A DNA stretch of 64,000 nucleotides from Melioribacteraceae bacterium. GTDB lineage: Bacteria > Bacteroidota > Ignavibacteria > Ignavibacteriales > Melioribacteraceae. The stretch covers positions 1 to 64,000 of the forward strand of contig JAIPBD010000012.1 of assembly GCA_021739765.1 (NCBI GenBank), written 5' to 3'. The notes beneath the pieces are model-generated. The model was not told the origin of the DNA, made no database searches, and saw nothing but the letters and a program-made list of their open reading frames with translations. Each line of letters starts with the position of its first letter. Positions within the stretch are counted from its first letter, which is position 1. Position numbers and translations under genes: made by a program. This document shows positions 17,569 through 27,151 of this stretch, piece after piece.

Positions 17569-18732
17569 CTACTTTCTAAGCATATCATACACATTCGGAA
17601 ATCGGTATTTCTCCCGTTTCATATAGTTTTTTAGCAATCCAATGTTTGTTCTTACAAAATGTGGTCTGTTTAAGAGTTTGCTTATTTCGTAACATATTTT
17701 TCTGTTTTTTGATTCCTTTTCTAATTCAAATAATATGTCAGAATAACTCGCCCTTTTATAGGGATTCAGAAATATCTGTTTGATGTTTTTAACGGCGATA
17801 GGATTTTCGAATGAACCACATTTTTCGATGGACCCAACCGCTAATAAACCCAGCATTGTTCTGAGGCATTTTTCACAAACACCGCAATTTAGTACTGATT
17901 GACTATTCGCGAAACAAACTCTTAGGTTGTTAAGAGCAAATTCCGAGTTCGATACAAATCTGGTTTTTTCCAATCGACTTGCTTCGCAACCATCATGAAT
18001 TATTTCCATATTTTCCGAACTCCAAAGCGGATCTAAAACCGGATGCGAGCCGTAAGTTGTTGTTAGTTTGCCGTATGTATCATGTGAGCCAATATAAATT
18101 TTGCCAAATTCATCTGACAGCATGTGAGAAATCGAAGCAAGCACTGCACCATAATACATTTGTAAGCTTGAAAATTGTTGAAGGAATGAACGTACATTTG
18201 TTTCTACTTCAATTACCCTTTTGTTAAACTCGACTCCAATTCCACGAATTTGTTTGGAGGAGCTTCCGATTAAAAAATCATTGTTGAGGGGAATATCGAA
18301 TCCGCGAATAAAAATAATATCATCTATTTTTTTCTGGTTCTTTAAAAAAGTGTAATAAGCATCAATTCCTCCACTGAAAAATGAAGCAACTCGCGAAGAT
18401 TTCTCAATTTGATGTTTTCGAATATTAATCTTTTCAAATGAAATTTCAGCCATTTTCAGATGTGGATTCCACTGTTGATATATCGATTGTATATCACTCA
18501 AGCATGAAGAAAAGGATTGACTGATTTCACCTTCAATCTCAATGTTTGCATTTAATCTCATAGCCGGCAATAGGGCAGTTGCAATTAAAGCTTCGGTACT
18601 TTTTATAAACCGGGCATCCTTTGAGTAAAAATAAATTGGATAAATTTTTGCATCAATCTCAATGGTAAATTCTAATCGATGTCCGTCATCAAGTAAGTTA
18701 ACTGCATTAATTCTAAGTGGTTTTTTGTTCAT
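17569..18732 (-). CDS. QueC-like PP-loop paralogue 1 (function unknown)
   Basis: This is the last member of the nine-gene array and the closest to the NRPS. Residues 1-110 form a beta-rich N-terminal domain ending in IQSIYQQWNP. The HUP/PP-loop domain starts with SGGIDA at 120-125, where the usual final Ser of SGGxDS is Ala. GSHPVLDPLWSS (228-239) and DGCEASRLEK follow. Cys273, Cys283, Cys286 and Cys289 make a C-x9-C-x2-C-x2-C site like the zinc site of QueC. Related enzymes use ATP to adenylate a carboxylate or amide; the substrate here is unknown. The C-terminus is basic (REKYRFPNVYDMLRK). It has an intact frame and all motif cysteines, so it is probably functional. Confidence 0.82.
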   Translation of the reverse strand: MNKKPLRINAVNLLDDGHRLEFTIEIDAKIYPIYFYSKDARFIKSTEALIATALLPAMRLNANIEIEGEISQSFSSCLSDIQSIYQQWNPHLKMAEISFEKINIRKHQIEKSSRVASFFSGGIDAYYTFLKNQKKIDDIIFIRGFDIPLNNDFLIGSSSKQIRGIGVEFNKRVIEVETNVRSFLQQFSSLQMYYGAVLASISHMLSDEFGKIYIGSHDTYGKLTTTYGSHPVLDPLWSSENMEIIHDGCEASRLEKTRFVSNSEFALNNLRVCFANSQSVLNCGVCEKCLRTMLGLLAVGSIEKCGSFENPIAVKNIKQIFLNPYKRASYSDILFELEKESKNRKICYEISKLLNRPHFVRTNIGLLKNYMKREKYRFPNVYDMLRK

Positions 18733-18757
18733 AATAATTTGATTTTCATTCCCACAT

Positions 18758-19927
18758 TTACTTTTGAAGTATAAGATTGTATAATTTTGGAAATCGGTAC
18801 TTTTGTCTTTGAAACACGTTCTTTAGCAAGGTTTTGTTTGTTGTAATAAAATTGGGTCGATTAATAATTGTACTAAGAGCGAAACAAACATCCCGGTGTG
18901 TGCCTCTTTTCTCCAACTCATAAAGAATTTCACTATAAACGTAGCTCTTGAATGGATCCATTCTAATCGGATAAATATTTCGGACATCCAATTTTTTCTC
19001 GAACGAATTGCAAACATCCAATTTATTTAATGATAATAAACCCGTCATAGTTCGAACACATTTTTCACATTCTCCACAATTTAATGCGGATTTATTATTT
19101 GCTCCACAGACCCGTAAGTAATTTAGAATAAACTCGTCTCGGGAAATAAAGTCTAATTTCTGAAGACGACTGGCTTTGCACCCATAATAAATAACGTCAA
19201 GCGAATCTGAGCTCCAACGTGGTTCGAGGACAGCATGGGTTCCGATGTTATTTGTCAGGGAAGCATAATTTTCTGCCGATGAGATGATCACTCTACCAAT
19301 TTCGGAAGATAAAATGTGCCCGATACTACTTAACACGGCACTAAAAAAGTGAATAAGTTTTCTGTATCGCTTAAGGAACTGAACAACGTTTGTTTCGATT
19401 TCAATAACACGTTTATCATATCTTTTACCAATTTCCCTAGCTAGTTCTGATGTACGATTCAATAAATCAGAATTCTCCAGATTAATATCAAATCCGCGTA
19501 TCAAAATTAGGTCGTCAATCTCATCCTTTAATTTTAATAACGAGAAGTTAGCGTCTACACCTCCGCTGTAAAACAAGGCAGTTCTTTCTCGTTTCTTATT
19601 TAGGCTTTTTGATCTTCGTAAATTTTTCTGCACGGTTTCCGAAAGTTGTAAATGTGGATGCCATTGAGAATATATCGATTGAATTGTTGGCAGATTATCT
19701 AAAAACTTACCGTCTATTTCTTCCTCTAAATGAATGTGTTTTTTTGTTTTCATTGCCGGGTGGAGCAATAAAGAGACGAAGGCTTCCGGAGAAGGCGTTA
19801 ATTTGGCGTTATTACTTCTGAAGAATATGTGATGCTTTTCAGAATTAATTGTAATATCAAATTCTAAGAGATGGTTATCATCAGTTAGAATGATTGAATC
19901 AATTTTTATGTTTCTATTTTCTAACAA
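18758..19927 (-). CDS. QueC-like PP-loop paralogue 2 (function unknown)
   Basis: This copy is the most diverged in the otherwise conserved central block: where siblings have GSHPLLDPLWSS it reads GTHAVLEPRWSS (229-240), and the following DGCEASR becomes YGCKASR. The PP-loop is SGGVDA at 121-126, again with Ala in the last position, preceded by Tyr rather than Phe. The metal site is complete, with Cys274, Cys284, Cys287 and Cys290. These changes lie in the part expected to shape the substrate pocket, so it may have a different acceptor from its neighbours. It lies 25 bp upstream of paralogue 1. The family identity is secure by alignment with the other eight copies; no reaction can be assigned from sequence alone. 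Confidence 0.82.
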   Translation of the reverse strand: MLENRNIKIDSIILTDDNHLLEFDITINSEKHHIFFRSNNAKLTPSPEAFVSLLLHPAMKTKKHIHLEEEIDGKFLDNLPTIQSIYSQWHPHLQLSETVQKNLRRSKSLNKKRERTALFYSGGVDANFSLLKLKDEIDDLILIRGFDINLENSDLLNRTSELAREIGKRYDKRVIEIETNVVQFLKRYRKLIHFFSAVLSSIGHILSSEIGRVIISSAENYASLTNNIGTHAVLEPRWSSDSLDVIYYGCKASRLQKLDFISRDEFILNYLRVCGANNKSALNCGECEKCVRTMTGLLSLNKLDVCNSFEKKLDVRNIYPIRMDPFKSYVYSEILYELEKRGTHRDVCFALSTIINRPNFITTNKTLLKNVFQRQKYRFPKLYNLILQK

Positions 19928-19978
19928 AATTGTTCCTAATATTTTATTTTCTATTTTGCTAGAACTAAACTACATCAT

Positions 19979-21151
19979 TTATTCTCTAAATAATTTATAA
20001 ATTTTTGGAAAGCGGTATTTATATCGACGCAGGTAATTTTTGAGGCTATCTCTCAATTTTTCGGATAGGTTCCGGTTGTAGACTATTTGACTAATTTCAT
20101 AACACAGATCATAATTAGCCTCGTTTTTTTCTAACTCATATAAAATATTCGGATAAAATGAAGCAACAGATGAAGAAAGAACATTTCCGGAGTGTAAGCG
20201 ACGGATACTTTCCGTGCTCAATTTATTATTAAAAGTTTTACAATTGTCTAATTTGTCAATTGCTAAAAGACCGGCCATTGTTCTTATACATTTTTCACAT
20301 TCCCCACAGTTTAACCACAAATCACTTTTATTATTACATACTCTTAAGTTATTTAGAACGAATTCAAATTCTGAGACCATCCTTAATTTTTGTATTCTAT
20401 CAGCTTCTGAGCCGTCATTGATAACTTCTAAAAAATTTGTGCTCCATAAAGGATCTAAAAGTGGATGTGAACCCCAGGGAGTCAAGTCGTTATAAGTAGT
20501 TGAAGTAGGAATAAAAAAACTGCTAAATGTTCCCGAGAAAAGATGACCTATTGATGCCAGCATTGCGCCGTGAATAATTTTGGAGGGGAAAAATTTTGTA
20601 AGAAACGGTCTTAGGTTAGTTGAAATCTCAATAACATTCTTATCTAATTCCATGGCGGCGCTATGGATGTGATTCGTAATTTTCGTTGTTATTTTGGGGT
20701 CTTCGTTATCTTTTCCAAATCCTTTTATAAATAAAAGATCAGTAATTTGAGTTTTGTTTTTAAGAAGAGTATAAAATGAATCTAAACCACCACTGAAACA
20801 TGCTAATCCACGATCGGAAAGAGTTTTATTCTCGATCTGTTTAATATTGTTTGGAAGTGAGAATCTTCGCAATTGTTGATGGGGAAGCCAATTTATGAAG
20901 ATGGATTGGATTGTTTTGAGTGAATTATTAAAGCGGGAATCTACATCGCCTTCTGTGACAATATCTTGTCCGCTTTTCATGGCCGGTAATAATGCCATAA
21001 TAATATAAGCTTCGGTAGACGGCGTAAATGGATTGGATTTACTTCTAAAATAAAGATGATGAATCTTGGACTTTACAATTACATCAAACTCTAAATTTCG
21101 TCCTTCTTCCGTAAGTATAATATTTTTAATTTCAACTGATTTTTCAGACAC
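19979..21151 (-). CDS. QueC-like PP-loop paralogue 3 (function unknown)
   Basis: The PP-loop is the canonical SGGLDS at 120-125, followed by the strand LLFIKGFGKDNED, which departs from the GFDI seen in most siblings. WGSHPLLDPLWST at 226-238 and the cysteines at 272, 282, 285 and 288 are conserved. The tail (NYLRRYKYRFPKIYKLFRE) is nearly the same as that of paralogue 4, and both share SRFNNSL/SRFSKAL and PHQQ in the N-terminal domain, so paralogues 3 and 4 look like products of one duplication. The spacing to its neighbours is 51 and 64 bp with no obvious promoter. It is expected to be cytoplasmic because no signal or membrane segment is present. Confidence 0.82.
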   Translation of the reverse strand: MSEKSVEIKNIILTEEGRNLEFDVIVKSKIHHLYFRSKSNPFTPSTEAYIIMALLPAMKSGQDIVTEGDVDSRFNNSLKTIQSIFINWLPHQQLRRFSLPNNIKQIENKTLSDRGLACFSGGLDSFYTLLKNKTQITDLLFIKGFGKDNEDPKITTKITNHIHSAAMELDKNVIEISTNLRPFLTKFFPSKIIHGAMLASIGHLFSGTFSSFFIPTSTTYNDLTPWGSHPLLDPLWSTNFLEVINDGSEADRIQKLRMVSEFEFVLNNLRVCNNKSDLWLNCGECEKCIRTMAGLLAIDKLDNCKTFNNKLSTESIRRLHSGNVLSSSVASFYPNILYELEKNEANYDLCYEISQIVYNRNLSEKLRDSLKNYLRRYKYRFPKIYKLFRE

Positions 21152-21215
21152 CGAATTTAATCCTTGCTGATTTTAGGCCGTGCATTGTTAAAGAAGAAAT
21201 CCGACGACTAATTTT

Positions 21216-22388
21216 TTACACAGAAGTTCTTAACTTCTTATAAAGACCTGGAAATCGGTATTTATATCGACGCAAATAATTTTTTAGCACATCTTTAAAG
21301 ATTTGTGGGAAATTCGGCTTGTGGATCTTCTTACTAATTACATAACAGAATTCATAATTGGATTCGTTCTTTTCCAATTCGGGTAAAATTTCATTGTAAT
21401 ATGAAAAAATTGTTGGTTTAAACTTTGTGTTCTTAAGACCTTCCACACTCAACTTCTTGCTAAATGTTGTACACTTATCCAGTTTATTAATTCCCAAAAG
21501 TCCCGTCATTGTTCTGATACACTTCTCGCATTCACCACAGTTTAACCACGTTCCTTTATTTTGTGAGCAGACTCGCATATTGTTAAGAGCATAATCAGAT
21601 TCTGACACAAATTTAAGTTTCTGGATTCGCCCGGCGTCGGTGCCGTCATTTGCAATTTCTAAAGAATTACTGCTCCATAAAGGATCAAGAATAGGATGTG
21701 AGCCCCAAGCACCCAGGTATTGATATGTTACTGATGACGGGATTAATAATTTACTGAGACTTCCGGAAAGTAGATGTCCGACTGCAGCAAGCATTGCGCC
21801 ATGATGAATCCCGGAATAAACAAATTTGCTCAGAAATCTTCTCACATTAGATTTCATTTCTATCACATTCTTATCGAAGTTCGCGCCAATTTTATGAATT
21901 ATTTTCGATGTTTGCTCCGATACGACTTGATCATCTAAGCTTCTTTCGAATCCATTGAGGAATACTAAATCGTCAATCTCTTCCTTATTTTTAAGAAATG
22001 TGTAGAAGGAATCAACTCCGGCGCTAAAACAGGAGCCAACTCTATTCCGTTTTGTCTCGATATCCCGGCTTTCTATAATCGGGTTGGAAAGTTCGAATTT
22101 TTGAAATTGTTGGTGAGGATACCATTGCTGAAAAATTGTCTGAATTGTTGGTAATGCTTTAGAAAATCGCGAATCAATTTCTCCGTCTAACAAAATATTT
22201 GACCGTGTTGACATTGCGGGAATAATAGCAATCGCTATAAAGGCTTCGTTTGAAACTTTGAGTGGTACATTATTGCTTTGAAAATATAGAGGATGAACAG
22301 CAGAATCTATTTTTAAATCGAACTCTAACCTTAGTTTATCTTCAGTTAAGTTAATGTTTTCTATTTTAATTGAGTTCATACTTGCCAT
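21216..22388 (-). CDS. QueC-like PP-loop paralogue 4 (function unknown)
   Basis: This copy has an altered PP-loop, SAGVDS at 122-127, in which the second Gly-position residue of SGGxDS is Ala; this could weaken nucleotide binding or still be tolerated. The following block FLNGFERSLDDQ also lacks the GFDI consensus, as in paralogue 3. GSHPILDPLWSS and a complete CSQNKGTWLNCGECEKC metal site are kept. The Cys preceding the loop (GSCFSAG) is shared with paralogue 3 (LACFSGG) and no other member, supporting their sister relationship. Its start lies 5 bp from the stop of paralogue 5, the tightest junction in the array, which argues for cotranscription. Confidence 0.82.
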   Translation of the reverse strand: MASMNSIKIENINLTEDKLRLEFDLKIDSAVHPLYFQSNNVPLKVSNEAFIAIAIIPAMSTRSNILLDGEIDSRFSKALPTIQTIFQQWYPHQQFQKFELSNPIIESRDIETKRNRVGSCFSAGVDSFYTFLKNKEEIDDLVFLNGFERSLDDQVVSEQTSKIIHKIGANFDKNVIEMKSNVRRFLSKFVYSGIHHGAMLAAVGHLLSGSLSKLLIPSSVTYQYLGAWGSHPILDPLWSSNSLEIANDGTDAGRIQKLKFVSESDYALNNMRVCSQNKGTWLNCGECEKCIRTMTGLLGINKLDKCTTFSKKLSVEGLKNTKFKPTIFSYYNEILPELEKNESNYEFCYVISKKIHKPNFPQIFKDVLKNYLRRYKYRFPGLYKKLRTSV

Positions 22389-22393
22389 AATTT

Positions 22394-23581
22394 TTAATTA
22401 AGTCTTTTTGTTTTGGGGTTTCCCAAATAAAATATATCGTACAAATTCGGGAATTTATACTTCAATCGCTGAAGATATTTCTGCATGAGTTCCCGATTCG
22501 TTTTTATAAAACTTTGCTGATTGAGAATTGAGCTGACAGCATAACATAATTCGGGATATTCTCCGGTTTTTTCTAATTCATATAATATTTCAGTATAATA
22601 ATTTTTGATGTTGGGTCGCAATTTTAATTTTCGGATTCTTCCGATTTCAATAGGCTTTTTAAAAGAAGGATTGTTCGATAGTTTGTTAATGATCAGTAAT
22701 CCCAATTTTGTCCGGATGCATTTTTCACACCACTCGCAGTTTGTTAAAAAAGAGGTGTGGGCGTTAAAACATACTCTAAGATTATTGACCGCAAAGTCAG
22801 AATCCGAAATTGTTTTTAGTTTTTCCAGACGGGTTGATTCACAACCATCATGAACTATTTGCATACTCTCAGAACTAAACATTGGATCCAGCAAAGGATG
22901 AGAGCCATGAGGAAGAATCCGGGCGTATGAATCGCCTGCGGGAATAAATACTTTCCGGATTCGATTTGAAAGCAGATGGGCGATGCTTGAAAGAAAAACT
23001 CCGAAATGAATTCTCAAATTCACGTATCGGTTTAGAAACAATTTCAAATTGGTTTCGATTACAATGACGTTCTTATTGAAGTGATTCCCGATTTTTTGAA
23101 CGAGCTCCAATGAATTTTTTAACAATACTTCATTATTCAATTTTATATCGAAACCTTTAATAAAAATTATATCGGTTATTTCGGATTGATTTTTTATCAG
23201 AGAATAGTAAGAGTCAATTCCACCACTTGAAAATGTCGCGCTCTTTAGATTTTTGGGCGGATTCTCTCTTTTAAGTGGAATATTCTCAATTGGAAACTTT
23301 TTTAAGTCTTCTTCAGGAAACCATTGCCGCAGGATCGATTGAATATCTGGAAGTGAAGATATTAATTTTCCACTGACGGCTTCTTCGATTTCAATTTCGG
23401 AGCCTAATTTCATAGCGGGTAAAAGAGTCATTAACACAAATGCTTCCGCTGATGGAGTTAAAACCGCGCCTTCAACTTGAAAATAAATTCTTGTAGAAAT
23501 TGAATTGGCGATGATATCAAATTCAAGCCTGTGGCCATCCTTCAATAATTGAATAGATTCTATCTTAATCGAGTTTGACAT
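22394..23581 (-). CDS. QueC-like PP-loop paralogue 5 (function unknown)
   Basis: The PP-loop SGGIDS is at 119-124 and the adjacent strand DIIFIKGFDIKLNNE fits the family consensus. The metal site is slightly changed: the run LTNCEWCEKC has one extra residue in the first spacer and Trp in place of Gly, but keeps all four cysteines. HGSHPLLDPMFSSESMQ has Phe where most copies have Trp. DGCESTRLEKL is shared with paralogue 8. The C-terminal tail after FPNLYDIFYLG is a few residues longer than in siblings, giving 395 residues. All catalytic-looking elements are present, so this is a plausible active enzyme of unknown substrate. Confidence 0.82.
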   Translation of the reverse strand: MSNSIKIESIQLLKDGHRLEFDIIANSISTRIYFQVEGAVLTPSAEAFVLMTLLPAMKLGSEIEIEEAVSGKLISSLPDIQSILRQWFPEEDLKKFPIENIPLKRENPPKNLKSATFSSGGIDSYYSLIKNQSEITDIIFIKGFDIKLNNEVLLKNSLELVQKIGNHFNKNVIVIETNLKLFLNRYVNLRIHFGVFLSSIAHLLSNRIRKVFIPAGDSYARILPHGSHPLLDPMFSSESMQIVHDGCESTRLEKLKTISDSDFAVNNLRVCFNAHTSFLTNCEWCEKCIRTKLGLLIINKLSNNPSFKKPIEIGRIRKLKLRPNIKNYYTEILYELEKTGEYPELCYAVSSILNQQSFIKTNRELMQKYLQRLKYKFPNLYDIFYLGNPKTKRLN

Positions 23582-23610
23582 ATTTCGGGAAGGCCTTTTT
23601 ATATATTCCG

Positions 23611-24762
23611 CTAATTTTGGGTCGTGCGACTAATTTTACGATACAGATTGGGGTAGCGATATTTTTGTTTTCGTAAATAATTTTTTAATAAAATAATATT
23701 GGACTGGAGAAACATGGGTTTGTAAATAGCCGAGCTAATCGCGTAACATATTTCCGGATAAGAGCCAATTTTCTCTAATTCATATAACAATTCAGTATAC
23801 ACAAATCTATTATAGGGAGAAATGTTAAGCTTCCTTAATGCAGCAATGTTTATTTCAGAACTGTCAATTCCATTTACCGCCAGCAATCCCAATGAGGTTC
23901 GGATGCACTTTTCACACTTTCCGCAGTTTACCATCGAATCATTATCTGCAAAACAAACTCTTAATTTGCTAAGATCAACTCCAGATTTATTTAAATATTT
24001 GATCTTCTCCAATCTTGATGATTCATTTCCATGATGAACAATCTCAAAGTTTTTACTGCTCCACATCGGATCGAGCAGCGGGTGAGAACCGAATGGAAGA
24101 AGATCACCGTAGGAATAGGTGGAAGGAATATAAATTCGACCGATTTCTTTGGATAAAAGATGACCGATCGCGGATAGTAAAGCGCCGTGAAAAATTTTGA
24201 TGCCAACAAACTTATTTAGGAATAACTTTACATTTGTATCAATTTCAATTACACTTTTATTAAATCGTTTAGCACTTTCATAAATTAGCGCGGAAGATTT
24301 TTCTAACAGGAAGGTGTTACTTAATCCGATGTCGAATCCTTTGATAAACACAAAATCGGTTATGTGTTCATCTTTCTTTTTGAAAGTATAATAAGAATCA
24401 ATCCCACCGCTAAAAAAAGTTGCCGTTCTCGATCTCGTATCCACAGTTGTGCTAACGGGCGTAACATTCTCAATCTCTACTTGCTGGAAATTACGACTTG
24501 GGAACCACTGCTTATAGATCGATTGAATTAATGGGAGTTGATTATAAAATTTCTCATCAACTTCGCCTTCAATAATAATTTTACTGTTACTCAACATAGC
24601 CGGTAGTAATAGAATCCCGATAAACGCCTCTGTTGTGGGTGCAAGAGTGGCGCCCCGACATTTGAAATAAACATCAAATCTTTTTGAATTTACATTCACA
24701 ACAAACTGTAGTTTGTGCCCATCGTTACCATGTGAAATCGAATCTATCTTAATAATATTCAT
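23611..24762 (-). CDS. QueC-like PP-loop paralogue 6 (function unknown)
   Basis: At 383 residues this is the shortest intact member. It has the canonical SGGIDS at 118-123, then FVFIKGFDIGLSN. FGSHPLLDPMWSS and VHHGNESSRLEK correspond to the blocks of its neighbours, with Gly-Asn-Glu in place of Gly-Cys-Glu as in paralogue 7. The metal site CFADNDSMVNCGKCEKC is intact. Residues 76-92 (QLPLIQSIYKQWFPSRN) close the N-terminal domain. Both this gene and paralogue 5 keep the full PP-loop Ser, while flanking copies 7 and 8 have Ala, so the two variants alternate in blocks along the array rather than at random. No leader or membrane segment is seen. Confidence 0.82.
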   Translation of the reverse strand: MNIIKIDSISHGNDGHKLQFVVNVNSKRFDVYFKCRGATLAPTTEAFIGILLLPAMLSNSKIIIEGEVDEKFYNQLPLIQSIYKQWFPSRNFQQVEIENVTPVSTTVDTRSRTATFFSGGIDSYYTFKKKDEHITDFVFIKGFDIGLSNTFLLEKSSALIYESAKRFNKSVIEIDTNVKLFLNKFVGIKIFHGALLSAIGHLLSKEIGRIYIPSTYSYGDLLPFGSHPLLDPMWSSKNFEIVHHGNESSRLEKIKYLNKSGVDLSKLRVCFADNDSMVNCGKCEKCIRTSLGLLAVNGIDSSEINIAALRKLNISPYNRFVYTELLYELEKIGSYPEICYAISSAIYKPMFLQSNIILLKNYLRKQKYRYPNLYRKISRTTQN

Positions 24763-24788
24763 ATGTTTTGCTTTTGAGTAAGAGAGAA

Positions 24789-25946
24789 TTAGGATTTAAT
24801 GTGTTCTGAAAACATAGAATATAGTTTAGGTAAACGATACTTTAATTTTCTAAGATAATTTTTTATTAATATATAATTGTTTTTAATTAGATGTGGTTTA
24901 AATAATAATGAACTTATTTCATAAGAAATGTCATTGAACTGAGGGTGTTTGTCCAACTCCCACAAAAGTTCCGAATGGTATATCTTTCTCGACGGAGTAA
25001 TGTCAATCTTTCTTATCGCTTTTAAATCAATATCGTTCTGAAATGAATTTGATTTCTCCAACACACCCAATAGCTTTAATGAAATCATCGTCCTTAAACA
25101 TTTTTCACATTTGCAACAATTTAACTTTGACTCACTCTTCCCGAAACAAACTCTTAAGTTATCAAGCACAAATTGGGAAGTGGTGATTTTTTTTAACTTT
25201 TGTAATCGACTTGCCTCATTTCCATCGTGGATAAATTCGATTTTGTCTGAATTCCAAAGTGGATCCAGCAACGGATGCGTACCATCCGGAATTAAGTTTG
25301 CATAAGTCTCGGCTGAAGGAATTAAAACCGTTCCAATCTGATTTGTGAGCAGATGAGCAACGGAGGCAAGAAGCGCGCCGTGACTTTTCCCGTAAGTAAT
25401 AAACTTATCTAAAAATGGTCTTGCGTTAGTCTCAATTTCAATAACATTTTTGTTGAACTCTTTTCCGACTCTTTTTACAAGTTCCGAACCCTCGTCCAAC
25501 ATCCCTTTCTTTTCGAGTTTAACATCATAGCCGCGAATAAAAATGATATCGGTAATAATGTCCATGTTTTTTAACAACGTATAATAAGCGTCTACACCGC
25601 CGCTAAAAAAAGCACCGACCCTTTCAGATTTTTTAGTTTCATCATCCCTGCATGCCAAATGATTCACAGGGAAAGGCTTTAATTTTTGCTGAACAAACCA
25701 CTGTGTATAAATTGTCTGAACTGTTGGAAGGGAGGAAACAAATTTAGAGCTAAGTTTAGCATCAATTTCAATTTTGCTGCCTGTAACCAATGCCGGAAGT
25801 ATTGACAATATTGTCATTGATTCCGGGTTGGGAATTAGTTCAACCTCTTTAGACCTAAAAAAAATATGAAAAAGCTTAGAGGCGATTCGAATATCGTATT
25901 CGCAAGAGTGCCCATTATCTTTAACAATTATAGATTCTATTTTCAT
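24789..25946 (-). CDS. QueC-like PP-loop paralogue 7 (function unknown)
   Basis: SGGVDA at 115-120 is the Ala-type PP-loop. The helix FITYGKSHGALLASVAHLLT is shared almost word for word with paralogue 8, as is the doubled cysteine in the metal site (LNCCKCEKC here, FNCCTCEKC in paralogue 8), so these two are close sisters. DGTHPLLDPLWNSD has Thr and Asn where others have Ser. The four ligand cysteines of the C-x9-C-x2-C-x2-C pattern remain, with one additional Cys between them. It is 6 bp from paralogue 8 and 26 bp from paralogue 6. The N-terminal domain begins very close to the start, with almost no leader residues before KIESII. Confidence 0.82.
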   Translation of the reverse strand: MKIESIIVKDNGHSCEYDIRIASKLFHIFFRSKEVELIPNPESMTILSILPALVTGSKIEIDAKLSSKFVSSLPTVQTIYTQWFVQQKLKPFPVNHLACRDDETKKSERVGAFFSGGVDAYYTLLKNMDIITDIIFIRGYDVKLEKKGMLDEGSELVKRVGKEFNKNVIEIETNARPFLDKFITYGKSHGALLASVAHLLTNQIGTVLIPSAETYANLIPDGTHPLLDPLWNSDKIEFIHDGNEASRLQKLKKITTSQFVLDNLRVCFGKSESKLNCCKCEKCLRTMISLKLLGVLEKSNSFQNDIDLKAIRKIDITPSRKIYHSELLWELDKHPQFNDISYEISSLLFKPHLIKNNYILIKNYLRKLKYRLPKLYSMFSEHIKS

Positions 25947-25952
25947 GTTTTA

Positions 25953-27134
25953 TTAATCTCGGTCGATGGTTCTTTTTATCAACAATCTATAAAATTTTGG
26001 AAAACGATATTTGTATTTCTGCATACTGTTTTTTAGTAATAAAAAGTTCGATTTTAGAAAATGTGGTTTATTCATAATCTTACTTATTGCGGAACAAATT
26101 TTTTCATTCCCCGGAAATTTTTCTAATTCATAAAGCAGTGTAGAATAGCCTGCTTTTTTGTTCGGAGTAACATCAATTTTATAAATATTTTTTAAATCCA
26201 ACGGTTTCTTAAAGGACTTGCATTTTTCCAGAACACCCAGTGCATGTAATCCAATCATTGTTCGCACACATTTTTCGCAAGTACAACAATTAAATTCTTT
26301 TTGGTTTTCTTTTTTTGCAAAACAAACGCGAAGATTATTTAATGCAAATTCGTTTTTGCTGATAACTTTCAATTTCTCTAATCTTGTAGATTCACATCCA
26401 TCATGAATAATTTTTATTCGATCAGAACTCCACATCGGATCTAAAAGCGGGTGAGAGCCATAAGGAACCAACGCCCCATAAGGATCCGTCGAGGGTATAA
26501 AAAACATACCGATTTCATTTGTTAATAAATGACTGACGGATGCAAGAATTGCTCCATGACTTTTACCGTATGTGATAAATTTATCAATAAATAAGCGGGC
26601 ATTTGTATCGATTGTGATTACATTTTTATCGAATTCTCGTCCTGCCTTTGCGATTAATTCTGATGATTTTTCAAGCATATATTTATTCGATTGGTGTATA
26701 TCGAAACCTCGAATAAAAACTATATCAGTTAAGATTGAATTGTTTTTTATCAGAGTATAAAATGCGTCCACACCACCACTAAAAAATGTTGCGATTCTTT
26801 TCCCCTTTTGCTGCTCGTTCTTACGAATTGGAAGATTAGTAATAGAAAATTCTTGTAGTTGCTGGTGGATAAACCATTGACGATAAATAGACTGAATATT
26901 TTGCAAATTGGAATGAAACGATTCGCTTACGGTTTCAGTGGTTTCGATTTGTTTTTTTAGAACCATTGCCGGAAGCAATAAAAGAGATAGAATCGATTCC
27001 ATATTCGGATTTAATCGGATCGAATCGCTTTCGAAATAAATATTGTAAGAGTTTGCGTCGTAATGAATTGTGCAGTCGAGCCTTAGTCCATCTTCGGAAA
27101 GAATTGGAGATTCAACAACAATTGGAGTGTCCAT
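25953..27134 (-). CDS. QueC-like PP-loop paralogue 8 (function unknown)
   Basis: The PP-loop is SGGVDA at 119-124, with DIVFIRGFDIHQSN after it. YGSHPLLDPMWSS and HDGCESTRLEKL are conserved. The first cysteine spacer is longer than in siblings (CFAKKENQKEFNCCTCEKC), giving C-x12-C or C-x11-C depending on which Cys of the pair binds metal. Sequence sharing with paralogue 7 over residues near 190-210 and the CC pair mark a recent local duplication. Immediately upstream lies a 281-bp gap that contains the decayed tenth copy, so this gene may be transcribed from paralogue 9 through that remnant or from a promoter inside it. Confidence 0.82.
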   Translation of the reverse strand: MDTPIVVESPILSEDGLRLDCTIHYDANSYNIYFESDSIRLNPNMESILSLLLLPAMVLKKQIETTETVSESFHSNLQNIQSIYRQWFIHQQLQEFSITNLPIRKNEQQKGKRIATFFSGGVDAFYTLIKNNSILTDIVFIRGFDIHQSNKYMLEKSSELIAKAGREFDKNVITIDTNARLFIDKFITYGKSHGAILASVSHLLTNEIGMFFIPSTDPYGALVPYGSHPLLDPMWSSDRIKIIHDGCESTRLEKLKVISKNEFALNNLRVCFAKKENQKEFNCCTCEKCVRTMIGLHALGVLEKCKSFKKPLDLKNIYKIDVTPNKKAGYSTLLYELEKFPGNEKICSAISKIMNKPHFLKSNFLLLKNSMQKYKYRFPKFYRLLIKRTIDRD

Positions 27135-27151
27135 AATTTATTATTCCATAA

